This document shows positions 33,549-43,657 of a DNA stretch of 64,000 nt, one piece after another (the stretch's first letter is position 1; each line of letters opens with the position of its first letter). The notes under the pieces are model-generated. The model saw only the letters and a program-made list of their open reading frames with translations. It was not told where the DNA came from and ran no database searches. The stretch is from Papiliotrema nemorosa (taxonomy: Eukaryota; Basidiomycota; Tremellomycetes; Tremellales; Rhynchogastremaceae): the NCBI GenBank assembly GCA_032158125.1, contig JASKOT010000002.1, forward strand, positions 372,001 through 436,000, read 5' to 3'. A program made the translations under genes and the position numbers.

Positions 33549-35865
33549 CTAGCTCACCGCTAAACCTGCGAGCGAGGTCTCCTTGTAGTGTACATGCATA
33601 TCTTCCGCTGTCGTCCTGCAAGCCTCAATAGCGTCGTCTAGTCTACAATATCAGCGTGATTGGCGCGATAAAATCAAGCATACGAGACGGTGTGTTCGCC
33701 TCCGCCTGCCATTGCCAACTGTGCTGCCGTGACCGCTTTCACAGCTATTCGTCAGCGGTGTTATCACGATGGGGTAACACGCACCGCCTAGGGAGTTCCT
33801 CTCAATACATGGGATCTGTACAAGACCTCCGAGGGGATCACAAGTCAGACCGAGGCTTGTATCAGTACGAGGCGTTCGATTCCACGCGAAGCTCACTTGT
33901 GTCTACACGTTAGCTTTGATCAGAGGAAGAGAATGGGTTGAGCTCACTCTATGCCGATCTCTGCCGCTTGCAAGATCACTTCGGGCTCAGCGCCTAGACA
34001 AGCCGAGATTCCGGCAGCCTACCAGTCAGCGTCAAACCGACGATCGCGCAAGATACTGACAGCCATTGAGCAGGCCACGCCGACTTCTGCCATGCAACCA
34101 CCTTCGGCTGCGGAAATGGTTGCTCCACGTTTGAAGAGCATCCCGATTGCTTATGAGATTAGTCTGCGCTTCCCTCAAAGCATGGTAGACCTACCTGAAG
34201 CAGTCAAGAGGAATGTCATGATACTATCATTCAGCATCGATCTCACGTGATTAGGCTAGCTCACTCTCGTTCTGGATCCTGCGAGATGAACTCTGTGACA
34301 TATTTCAGAGTGGCCGGGATGACGCCTGCTGCGCCGTTGGTACTGAGGATCAGCGAAACCACCCCAATTAGCGCGATGACCTCGACGGAATCCAACTCAC
34401 GGAGCAGTGACGACTCGGCCTCCGGACGCATTCACCTCGTTCACCTGCCATCAGTCTCGACCGATGCATGACCGCGGAGACTCACAGCGATGGCCATACA
34501 GCTTAGATACTCTATCCCAGGGAATACCGGTGTAGTACGCCTAGGAACCATCCTCACTGGGTGATCTAGCCTGCCCAACCTCTCCTGTTTACTCTTCACC
34601 AGTGCGGCTCCATTCCCTTCCCCACCACCAATCAATCTCGGTCCGTCCTCCGACAATTCTATACTCGGGTAGAACCCTTTCTGCAGTCGTCGGTACAAGC
34701 CCGGCGCTCTCCTCTTTACATTCATACCCCCCGGCAAAGTTTTTTCCGTCGATGTGACGCCATTCCGTATACACCCGTCCATCGTATCCCAGACTATAAT
34801 CAGCGGGATTCACCACATCGCTTACGCTTCATCAAACCCTCCTTGATCTCCTCTGGCGATCGGAAAGCCAGTTCGTTCTCCCAAACGACTTGCGCAATAG
34901 TCAGATTGTGCTTCCTACAATATTCGATCAAGCTGTTTGCCGTGGAGAAGAGGTATTCTGGTGCTCCAGTTGGGACGTGGCCGGTATCAGATGCGCCAGG
35001 AGCAGCAATGGCCCGTTTAGTTGTGACTTGAGTATGTTGATCTCGTCGAGAGGGTTCAGCTTCCGACGCAGTGGTAGACTTGTAGTACAGATTCTCCGCC
35101 GTCTGCGTCGCCTCATTCACCTAAAGTCAGTATAAAGTGCGATAATCTGGTACCTACGACGAAACCCCCTCCGACCGAGAAATATTCGTTTGTAGCGAGC
35201 ATATCGCCAGCTTCATTGAACACTGTAAACCTCAGTCCGTTGGGATGAGCCGTCAGAGGATTCAGATGCCACGTCTTGCGTCAGCCCCGCCTACGCTGGT
35301 ACCTCACCAGATCCCTCTCGAGGTCAAACTTGACTCGTTTGGTCCCCTGTTGCAAACCCAATTCGATCTCGCCTACAGCCGCCACTTCATCCATGACCTT
35401 GGCCAGTCTCCCCACTTGCACCGACTCTGGATCTTCTCCCATCAATCCGAGCAGAACCGCATGCGGGGTCATGTGACCCATCCCTGTAGCTGCCAAGGAC
35501 CCATGCAGGGAGACTTTGAGCGAGTGGACATGCTCAGCAAGGTCCATAGGGAGGGAGAAGGTGAAGATCTTGCCGGCTCTAGAGGTCAACACGGCATATG
35601 ATACGACAGCCCACCTCATCGGTCCGACAGTATGCGATGAGCTAGGCCCAATTCCGATTGAGAACAAGTCAAAGGTCGATATCACGGCATGAGCAGCGAG
35701 ATTTGGTTGTTTCCTAGGAGGAGGCGTGTGTACTGGGGCAATGAAGTTGGATGCATGGCGACGAGCCATTCGAGCGCCTGCAGGAGGGAGGGTGACTAGC
35801 GGTGTTGCTGTCCTCGCAGCGAGAGACCGCTTGAGCGCGCTTCGAAAAATCAGACTTGGCCTCAT
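33549..35865 (-). CDS. L-serine dehydratase, iron-sulfur single-chain type, probably mitochondrial
   Basis: The N-terminus ([13 protein letters not shown], further Arg residues, no acids) looks like a mitochondrial presequence. The beta domain follows with [20 protein letters not shown] and [20 protein letters not shown]. The alpha domain has [40 protein letters not shown] and [20 protein letters not shown], including the Cys residues expected to hold the [4Fe-4S] cluster. The product converts serine to pyruvate and ammonia. This is the SdaA-like class best known in bacteria, distinct from PLP-dependent fungal serine/threonine dehydratases. Spliced length (about 550 residues) exceeds E. coli SdaA, partly through the presequence and a charged insertion. 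An inverted repeat lies about 200 bp upstream. Confidence 0.9.
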
Positions 35866-36345
35866 CTGCGGGTAAGTACAGATGTGTTAGAGACATGAGA
35901 CGACACCCACCTCTTGGGATAGCTTGGCGAATGAGTCCCCGTTGCGGCTTATCGTCTCAAGGGGCGACGCGATAAGGGTGGTAGAAGCTCACTCAACTAT
36001 CAGAATCAAACAACCCTTGTGCAAAGTGGAGAAGGCATGCATCCGTCGTCGTTTGTCTAGTGTTGGCCATGTTGTCTGCTCGTTGGCCAACACTCTGTCT
36101 GTTGTGGGAAATTAAACGGGTGTATGGCCAACAACTCGCGACACAGTGCTCGAAGCGATTCATCCTGTCATGAAATTGGAAAAGCTCGGTTGGTTGGAAT
36201 TTAACGTGTCGTATTGCGGGGTCTCCGATATGTCCGACACCTCTCGGTCAACGTCTGCTGGTATCGTGCGTGGCATAAGCTATGCAGCGTAAAGATTACA
36301 GCAGTAGATACTGGGACGATGCATCGAGAGGCTCAAAGAATCCAC
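35866..36345. promoter_or_regulatory. Serine dehydratase upstream region
   Basis: Separates the serine dehydratase start (35865, minus) from the SGT1 stop (36346, minus). It contains an 11-bp perfect inverted repeat (36059-36094) and a third TGGCCAACA copy at 36124-36132. No gene seen. Confidence 0.5.
36059..36094. repeat. Perfect 11-bp inverted repeat, putative regulatory site
   Basis: AGTGTTGGCCA (36059-36069) is matched by TGGCCAACACT (36084-36094) around a 14-nt spacer. A further TGGCCAACA occurs at 36124-36132. The position, about 195-270 bp upstream of the serine dehydratase start codon, suits an upstream activating or repressing site. The binding protein is unknown. Confidence 0.6.
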
Positions 36346-37313
36346 CTAATATTGCCTTGCCTCCATGCCCTCTGGCGGGTGTATCGGCGTCTTGGCTAGC
36401 TCGTCAATCTCCTGAGCTTTATCTTTGCGACTCACCCTTTCCAATCTCCGACCAATTCGTACTCAAAGTAGTCCCTCCGCTCTCTGTGAAGCTCTTGATC
36501 ATGGCTCGTCGTGTGTCGTCATCCGCGTCTTTGTACAATTTGGAGAAAAAGTCCTTCAGCGCGGCATCCCCACCCGCGTTCTGTCTGTCAGCGCGTCCTA
36601 CAGGCCCATGGATCGTGCATCTCAATGGAGCGACGGTTTGGGGATGGCGCTCTTCGTTGCCGAGAAGCGAGTTGGCTTACAGGATCAGCACTGTTCGTTT
36701 TGTCCCCCTCCAACTCCTCATCGACCACCTTGTCCCAATTTCGTCGTTCCTTCTTCGCCGCAGGGACTGAAGCGGGAGCTGGTGCTGTCTGAACCGGTCT
36801 AGATGGTCCAGCGGTAGCATTTGCCCTCAAGGGGTCTCCAATCACGGAAGACCAAGTTGTCGCATCCGCCTTGGCCAGCTTTAATTCAATCTGCCAGGAT
36901 CAGTCTATGTGGTGAAGCAGTAGATGGGATGCTCAAGGAGTAGAAGACAGCGCTCACCTTGCTAGACAATACCCGGGAGGAAGACTGTTCGGGGTTGATG
37001 GGTCCATACAGAGGGTTGAGGACAATTTCCTCGTCCTTGACCTCATCCGACAGAGGCGGCAGAACAATGACGACCTGATGTTGAGCCTCTCTAATTGTTC
37101 GATACCACTAGACGAACATTGCCAGCCTCGTATGTGACCTTGACTTGATCCTTTACTCCGGGCGCCCCGTACCCCTTGATGTAGACGGAAATGATGACGT
37201 GCGCGTCAGTCTGGTAAAAGTCGTGCCTTGAGGTCAGTTTCGTCGTGAAGAATTTGACCTTTCCCAAATATGTATATGTATACTGACCTTGGAAGAGTGC
37301 TACTGCCCGACAT
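36346..37313 (-). CDS. SGT1: SGT1-type Hsp90 co-chaperone (CS and SGS domains)
   Basis: ATG 37313 gives MSGSSTLPR, spliced to [20 protein letters not shown] of the CS domain, then [13 protein letters not shown] and LPPLSDEV. The linker is Ala/Pro-rich with [20 protein letters not shown]. The SGS region reads [40 protein letters not shown], and after a last intron [18 protein letters not shown]1 links Hsp90 to client complexes such as SCF ubiquitin ligases, kinetochore assembly and adenylate cyclase. The N-terminal TPR domain of yeast and plant SGT1 is absent; the protein begins directly at the CS domain. The last intron hides the true C-terminus: an unspliced frame would stop early after KGESQR. 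Confidence 0.92.
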
Positions 37314-37772
37314 GGTGGTGAGGACGCTTGACGTGTTGGGAGTCCGACATGAAGTTCCTCGCAGAGGGTGGATCTGGGGAGTGGAGGGAATGTCAAAAGT
37401 CGTGACGTGGGCGTTCTGAAAAGAATTACGTAATTCTTGTTGCAGCCATAACCGTCCGAGGTACTCCTTGACTTTCCTCACTATCAACATAGGGTCAGAA
37501 CGATCATTGCGAAAGATCATATCGTGATACGTGTCAGAGATCTGCACACATCTAGATACAAAGGATCCGCCGTCCTTTGTATCTCCGCCCCGTCCGAGCT
37601 CGTCATCTGCTCAAATCTGATCTACGTTTGATGCGGACACGAAGCTGACCTTGTGGTATCTTTCAGCTGTATCATATCACTGACCACTGAAGACTGGTCA
37701 TCTGTCAAGCAGTCAAGTAGTCAAGAGCAGGTTCAGTCTGCTCGAACAGCCCAATAGGCCCTGCTCCTCAAT
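37314..37772. promoter_or_regulatory. Divergent promoter region, SGT1 and Pro-rich membrane protein
   Basis: Start codons face away from each other at 37313 (minus) and 37773 (plus). A hairpin GGATCC-flanked repeat of AAAGGA/TCCTTTG is visible near 37559-37580. No TATA box on either side was convincing. Confidence 0.4.
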
Positions 37773-38378
37773 ATGACTGCTTCTGGCTTCTTCGCCCCGG
37801 TCACTTCCCCTCGCCAGCTCAATAGTTTCACCCAGTACCGCTCAGTCCGCCCACCTCCTCCGACTCGCCCGACTATTCAAGTAGAAGCCTCTCGCCAAGC
37901 CGGATCCGTTCCAGTGGTTTGCGCTAGACCAGTGTCAGTCCCCACACTAACTGTTACCAACGCTACACCATCGCCCACCCCTCCAACATCTTCTCCCCCT
38001 CCTCCCGACTACCCTAATTCTTCACCACCCAAGTACGCCCCAATACCCCTCTCATCTGAAAGAGCTCTCCTCCTCGCCCCTCCTCCTTCGTTCTACGAGA
38101 CTGGGTACTGCCCGCACTGCTTGGAACAATCCACCCCGTGTCACTGCCGCCGAAGGCACGACCGCGCGGACTGGGTAGTGAGGTTATTGGTCATTCTCAA
38201 TGTGATAGTATGGGCAGCGGTCATCTGGGGTTACGTTCACGAATGGAATGACCCAGACTTGGGCTACCCCGGTTGTATCGGTATTGGGATAGGGTACGGA
38301 TACCCCGGGTGTCCGGGCAACCCAAACGCGGATCCGTCGTTGACTTGTATTGGTGAGGCCAGACACGGCCGAGGCTGA
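37773..38378 (+). CDS. Pro-rich single-pass membrane protein with Cys motif
   Basis: Single-exon, 201 residues. The first 110 residues are Pro/Ser/Thr-rich with PPPDYPNSSPPKYAPIPLSS; PPPDY and PPKY resemble WW-domain ligands or adaptor-binding motifs. A cysteine cluster CPHCLEQSTPCHC precedes RRRHDRADW and a hydrophobic helix VRLLVILNVIVWAAVIWGYV. The remaining tail is Gly/Tyr-rich (GIGIGYGYPGCPG). No signal peptide, so an N-in orientation fits the positive charges before the helix. The PPxY motifs suggest a possible adaptor for Rsp5-type ubiquitin ligase, an inference only. No family recognised. Confidence 0.65.
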   Translation: MTASGFFAPVTSPRQLNSFTQYRSVRPPPPTRPTIQVEASRQAGSVPVVCARPVSVPTLTVTNATPSPTPPTSSPPPPDYPNSSPPKYAPIPLSSERALLLAPPPSFYETGYCPHCLEQSTPCHCRRRHDRADWVVRLLVILNVIVWAAVIWGYVHEWNDPDLGYPGCIGIGIGYGYPGCPGNPNADPSLTCIGEARHGRG

Positions 38379-38445
38379 TGCATAGATTGCTGACACTACG
38401 AAGCTGTGACATTCATTTCGTGATACAATGCTGTTGCTTATTAAT

Positions 38446-40371
38446 CTACAACACCTGTGATGCCCGACCGGCTCTCTCTCGGGCCTTGTTTATTGCTTCT
38501 TGCGCCTTGCGATTCCTGTCATTAGCCAACACCTGAAGGGCACTCACCTCCACTCGCATCCCTCTTCAAACTCGCACCATCCGCATCTCCGTGTCTCCTC
38601 TATACTCACGCCTATGGCTTCCCGTTTACCCATCCACCAGTCTAAGACCGAGGCCAGATGAGCTGCAAGCCGCCTTGGCGAATGTGTGAACCCCGTGCGA
38701 CCGATGATACTGCCTGACCCTGAGCCAGATGTCAATGTTACATGATCTTGCGTTTCCAAGGGAGGCGGCGAGACTGAGCCGCTTGATTGAAAATCCACCG
38801 TAGAGCGCTGAGATGCTCGGACCACCACCTCGCCTTGTTCCTCCTTGTCAATGGTCTCTGCAGTTGCGCCTAGCGACATTTCTACCGCCCAGGCCAGCTC
38901 GTCTTCTTCTTGATCACCCGGACCATCGGCGATGCTTGATGTCACTTGCTCAGTCTGCGTGTCCCCTTTCAGGCTTCCCCTTGCATCCTGCAAACTCGCC
39001 GCGATCGCCCTTTGCAGATCATCCTCTTCCGTCAAAGATGATCGACGACCTTTGCGCTGCCCCTTGCGTTCGGCATCCTTTTTCCTACGGGGCTTGGCTC
39101 CCGCTCGCCTGTACACCAGCTCCAAACGATCCTCCGTCCTAGCCGTATTCTTCTCCTTGCCCGCGGTGGGAGTCCCCAGACCCAGCGCATCGACATAGCG
39201 ATACCAGCTCTCCACCATATCTTCCAACGTCCTGCCATTCACCACGTCGAATCTGAGACTATTTCCATCGATGATCGGCTTGCATTGAACCAGGAAAGAG
39301 TCTGAAAATTCTGACTTTGCGTCCAAACCCAAATGCGAAAAGATCTTCCCCCACTGAAAGGGCGTTTCTGTAGGTAATATTGCTTCGGGCGACACATCAC
39401 TCTCCCTCGGGGGCAGCAGCAGCGCATCTAGCAGCTCCTTGTAGAGCATCACTTGGAGCCTGCCTGCCAATGTGTCGCTCTCCTGTGGGACTGTCCCCGA
39501 AGCACGGGTCTTGGAATCGGATATGAACAATCGGTGCGTCCTAGCTCGCTTTTCAGGTCGAGTTGTCGTAGAAAAGAACGACATGAGGGTCGTTTGGGAT
39601 CTCGTAGAAGGCTGAGTCGTCTTCTCCAAAGGCTCTCGAGTGATCTCATCCTGGTCTCAGCGCGAATACAAGGCGGACTCACAATGACACCCATGATCAA
39701 GACCCCATTGACAAAGCCAACCACGGGCAACTCGCGACATTTCCCCAACGTCAACAGCGCTTCCAACGCTGAGAACATGTTCAGAAATCTACAGTCAGTC
39801 CAGTCTTTGTTTCTACCGACCTGAGACCCCATATATCTTCCCTGGTGACAGCCTCGACTCGGATTTCCTCCGGATGGATCTCCCTCTCGAGGCGTTTATG
39901 TATTTTCTACCGTCAAACCAGACTTGCACCGCGACTCACCTCTCCCCGCCGCAAGATGCGCTCCTTATCCTCGACCTTGATCTTGTCCACCGGGATCGAC
40001 ACACCTTGATTCGAAGTGATGATCGCTGGACGCTTGTCTGGCGGTAAATACGGCAGACTCCGAAGTCGACTACCATTAGGCTGCTCCTAGCGCTCACCCA
40101 CTAATCATACTGCCATCAGAACCGCCTTTGGATTGACTTGACCCACTTGTACCTCACACCAGACCGTACCGACCAGATCGCTCACACTGAGCCAACCCTT
40201 CCGGCGAAATTCCTCGTACGGTGACAAGCGAACCACATCTTCGATGTCCATTGGAGCGATAGACTCGGCATGAGTCAGAACGGCTTCGAGCTCCTCGTCG
40301 AGCTCAATGTCCGTCCCATAGTCGTCGTCACCGTCTGATGTCGAGCCCAACGGCGGGCGATCATGGGTCAT
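38446..40371 (-). CDS. EXO5: Exonuclease V (EXO5/DEM1), iron-sulfur nuclease
   Basis: From ATG 40371 the spliced protein reads SPYEEFRRKGWLSVSDLVGT and VWCEVQYDYRLRSLPYLPPD, with the first cluster Cys, then ALLTLGKCRELPVVGFVNGV and IMGVIDEITREP (catalytic Asp of the RecB-like nuclease), RLQVMLYKELLDALLLPP (QxxxY-type motif), and near the end the remaining cluster cysteines in CGWCEFEEGCEWR. The last short exon ends INKARERAGRASQVL. EXO5 degrades single-stranded DNA and serves mitochondrial DNA maintenance in yeast and crosslink repair in animals. A charged insertion (about 190 residues, acidic and Lys-rich) separates the nuclease motifs from the Cys end, typical of fungal forms. No mitochondrial presequence is evident. 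Confidence 0.9.
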
Positions 40372-40639
40372 ACTATGGGGGCATATGGTTACGGCTGAAG
40401 GATAATGGTCAAAGTTGGGACACTCGAAGATGACGGTGTTTTCGCTCAAATCCGATAAGTGTTATACGGAAAATGGGATTCGCTCTACTTCGCTCATATG
40501 GCTACGAGAAGTGCTTCGATGCCCAAAGGTATGCTCGACACGTCCGCTATGCTCAATGTAATGGATGAAGGATCTGTATGCATTCGGTGTAAAGAAAGAA
40601 AAGGAGGTCGGGTTGAAGCAAGTTCTAAAAGCGAAACGC

Positions 40640-41732
40640 TTATCCGGATCCACCCTGGACATTAGCAACCAATCCAAGTAAAGCTTGCTACCCTCGTTTC
40701 GCTCGAGGCGCACACTCACAGAGTAGACCTTTCCGAACATGAGCTCTTGGAGCTTGTCGTAGAGAGACAAGACACCAGCTCCGGCAACACCTCGGAGAAT
40801 GTTGGCTCCGGCACCCTTGAAGAGCGACTTGACACCCTCCTTGGCGATGATTTGCGAACCGGCATCAACCATCGACTTGTAGTGGACGGCACCACCCGAA
40901 GTCATCATCATTCGTCGTCGGATAGTGTCGAGAGGGTAAGAAGCAAGACCAGCACCAGTGGTAACACCCCAACCAAGAGCGAAAGAGGCAAGGAAGTTAC
41001 CCTCAAGAGGACCAACAAGGATGACGGGCTTGATAGAGTCGTAGAGACCGAAGTAGAGACCTCGGTAGACAACAATACCAACAACGGAAGGAACGAAACC
41101 TCGGTAAAGACCAGCGATACCGTCGGAAGCGAGGGTCTTCTTGTAGACATCGACGAGACCGTTGAATTGTCGGGCACCTCCAGACTTGGCAGACTTGTTG
41201 TCGTTGGCAAGACGAGTTCGGGCGTAGTCGAGGGAGTAGACGAAGAGAAGAGACGAAGCTCCGGCGGCACCACCCTGAAATTAGCTCAAATTTGCACTGA
41301 AAATACGCAAGTGGACTCACGGAAGCAATGTTACCGGCGAACCACTTCCAGTAGCCCTCAGACTTCTTGAAACCGAACAAGGACTTGAAGTAGTCCTTGA
41401 AGGCAAAGTTCAAAGCCTGGGTAGGGAAGTATCGGATAACGTTGGCGGTGTTACCTCGCCACAAGGAAGCAAGACCCTCCTCGGCGTAGGTTCGTCGGAA
41501 ACAGTCACCGATACCCTTGTAAGGGGTAGCAAGTCGACCCTGCTTGATCCTGGCGGTCAGAGCGAGTCTGATTGATAGGCGACATTACTTACATCTCATC
41601 CTGGTTTTGCACCAAGAGCTTGATTCGCTCAATGGGGGCAGCGGCAGTCTTAGCGACGGCAGCGGAGACACCACCCATAAGGAAATCAGTCATGAACGCC
41701 TTGACATCCTTGGGCTTTTTAACGTCGGCCAT
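40640..41732 (-). CDS. AAC: Mitochondrial ADP/ATP carrier
   Basis: Starts [20 protein letters not shown] and has three carrier repeats with the P-x-D/E-x-x-K/R signatures ([45 protein letters not shown]). RRRMMM is the diagnostic ADP/ATP carrier signature. The final exon gives GKVYSGGSG. The protein exchanges matrix ATP for cytosolic ADP across the mitochondrial inner membrane. Length about 310 residues, normal. Codons end almost exclusively in C or G, marking very high expression; as a side effect long antisense frames appear. A leader intron with a TACTAAC branch (acceptor ending at 41741, donor about 41865) precedes the ATG. Confidence 0.97.
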
Positions 41733-41991
41733 GGTCGTAACTGAAGGTTAGTATCTGCCAAATGTGGGTGAAAGGTGGAAATTTTCGCACGCCCGAAACC
41801 GCTCTCCCCTCGACGAGGAGAGTGAGTTTTCGGCACTGGTATAGATTGGACCACTCGAGCTCACCTTTTTCGTATTCTCCAAAAGAAGGGAAAGAGAGTG
41901 GGGGATGAAAGAAAAGAAAGAGATGGGATGAGAAAAGGAATAAAAGAGTTTGGGAGCGGAGCGAGGGGGGGGCCAGCGCGCACCCAGTCTC

Positions 41992-43020
41992 TCAGGGTCC
42001 CCCCTTCTCGCAAAAAAGCGTGGGCCGCTCCGGGTTCAACCGGTGTTTATAATGCCGTATATCTCCGATCCATGTGGCATCTATCGACTTTCCTACCTGC
42101 ATCTTCCTCAGCCCCTCAAGATACGCTTCATCGGTATCGAAGCCATACTGCGTGTCTGCATCGGTATTCTCAAGCACTCGATCCCGCGAGCGAAAGATCT
42201 CAAGAGTCTCGTTGACGGACTTTGCCAATGTATATCTCTTCTGTCGGTAAAAACCAGCGATCAGTGTGGCGAGTTCAATCTGCTTCGGCTCGTCTGCGTT
42301 GCTCGGCAAGGTGCTCCACGTAGAGCTTTGGGCCTGTCGAGCCTGGTTCTGCAAGTTTGAAATCCTCTTCTCGTCATTGTCCGACCCGAGAAGGCTTTGA
42401 CACATTGCGTCAAGGAATCCATCCGGGTCTGACGTCCCATGCACGCTCTTCTCCTCAAGCCTGGCAAATGCAACCTTGAGTTTGATGAACGTTTCAGCGA
42501 GCTCAAGCTGCTTTGGTGGCGATGTCCATCCCGCCCAGTGATCACACGTACCACCGTGACAGGTTGCGATTCGCTTCAGTCGGTCCTCCCTAGCCAGGCC
42601 GGTCCAGTCGGCAGACTCTGACGTGTTGAGGACGCTGGCGGCGCATTGCTTGGAGAGATCGAAGATCATCTCTGACGCCCTCATCGGTACTTCGCCTTCA
42701 GCAACGCTCAGTGCAGCACATCGTAGTGAATGTAATCCCTTGAGATCCCGATCCAAACGACCAAGGTTATTTCGTATGGCAGAGTAGTATTGTGGCAGGG
42801 TGAAAATGTTGGCACCTGTCTTGGCACTCATCACGAGTTCAGAGTTCTCAGATTCGAGCTGATTTATAATGTCCTTCATGGAGGCTAGACAATCCCGAGA
42901 GGCTCGCCTCGATGGAAATCCGGCAAAAAAGGTGTCAGCGGTCGAAGTAAAGTGCCCAGACCCCATGAGGTGTCGCGACTCAGCGCGCTGATTTCCAGCG
43001 AGGGTATGCCTGCCAGCCAT
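41992..43020 (-). CDS. Unknown protein (342 residues)
   Basis: Single-exon frame from ATG 43020 (MAGRHTLAGNQRAESRHLMG). It is largely helical and charged, with RDCLASMKDIINQLESENSE, PKQLELAETFIKLKVAFARL and a late IELATLIAGFYRQKRYTLAK. A Cys/His pair cluster CHGGTCDHWAGW could bind metal but has no matching partner. No signal peptide, no membrane helix, no family recognised. The frame is uninterrupted with codon choice like neighbouring genes, so it is probably real. Its 3' end lies about 260 bp upstream of the ADP/ATP carrier start, so the two are in tandem. Confidence 0.65.
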   Translation of the reverse strand: MAGRHTLAGNQRAESRHLMGSGHFTSTADTFFAGFPSRRASRDCLASMKDIINQLESENSELVMSAKTGANIFTLPQYYSAIRNNLGRLDRDLKGLHSLRCAALSVAEGEVPMRASEMIFDLSKQCAASVLNTSESADWTGLAREDRLKRIATCHGGTCDHWAGWTSPPKQLELAETFIKLKVAFARLEEKSVHGTSDPDGFLDAMCQSLLGSDNDEKRISNLQNQARQAQSSTWSTLPSNADEPKQIELATLIAGFYRQKRYTLAKSVNETLEIFRSRDRVLENTDADTQYGFDTDEAYLEGLRKMQVGKSIDATWIGDIRHYKHRLNPERPTLFCEKGGP

Positions 43021-43062
43021 GATGGTCAATGGTGGAAAATCGGCGATGATATCGAGCCAAGG

Positions 43063-43590
43063 TCAAAAGCAAGCTGGACCCAAGGATGCAGTGGAGACGG
43101 CTAGTATGCGCTTTCGAATTTGATTCTGGATGTGGCAGGCGTATTTCAAGCATGAAAGGTAGGGCCAGTTTTTGGGAAGGATCATTTGTCGAGAAAAGTG
43201 TTCGAGCTCGTGCTGCATGTAAGGATCGCTATGCTGGCTAGGCTGTGAGCGGAATTTGAGGGTGCAACGTTTTCCCATCAGGCGCCTCAGCGCTCTCGCT
43301 CTCGCTCTCTGAGGGATCAAAGGAGAGTTGCGACGGCGTCAAGACGTGAAGGTCGATGAAGACGATTGTCTGACCGCATGCAGGAGGGTGTCCCAGTCGC
43401 ACAGTCATGTCCTTGATAAACGGTAAAGTCGAAATCCCCTTAACAAGCTTTGCTTCTCCGCCGATCAACCGAAGACAGCCGTTGTGAAGTGAGCTATTTC
43501 GAGACCGAAGAGTCTTTGCGATCTTAGGAATTGCACTGATAGAACCGAAAGGAACCGAGACAAGTCGTCTGCCCTACGGGTAGTCTGCTA
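43063..43590 (-). CDS. Possible spliced gene of unknown function
   Basis: A minus-strand frame continuous from about 43590 to 43238 reads [36 protein letters not shown] and [20 protein letters not shown] before an SESESES acidic repeat. A second coding-like frame follows to 43063 with [20 protein letters not shown] and [20 protein letters not shown]. An intron near 43280-43240 would join them. No start codon in good context was found (the open frame begins at a TAG acceptor-like site), so the 5' end is missing or lies in unrecognised exons. No family recognised. Confidence 0.35.
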
Positions 43591-43657
43591 TTCACGTTAT
43601 TCCATATCATTATCCTGTCATACGGGGGGTTGGGCGTTGGGAGAGCAATCGTTACTA

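Noticed and set aside
36282..36802. Plus-strand frames of 93-162 residues
   Set aside because: They are antisense to the SGT1 exons, which have clear domain homology on the minus strand.
40747..41370. 207-residue plus-strand open frame
   Set aside because: Antisense shadow of the ADP/ATP carrier caused by its extreme codon bias; composition is Thr/Ser/Val repeats without a domain.
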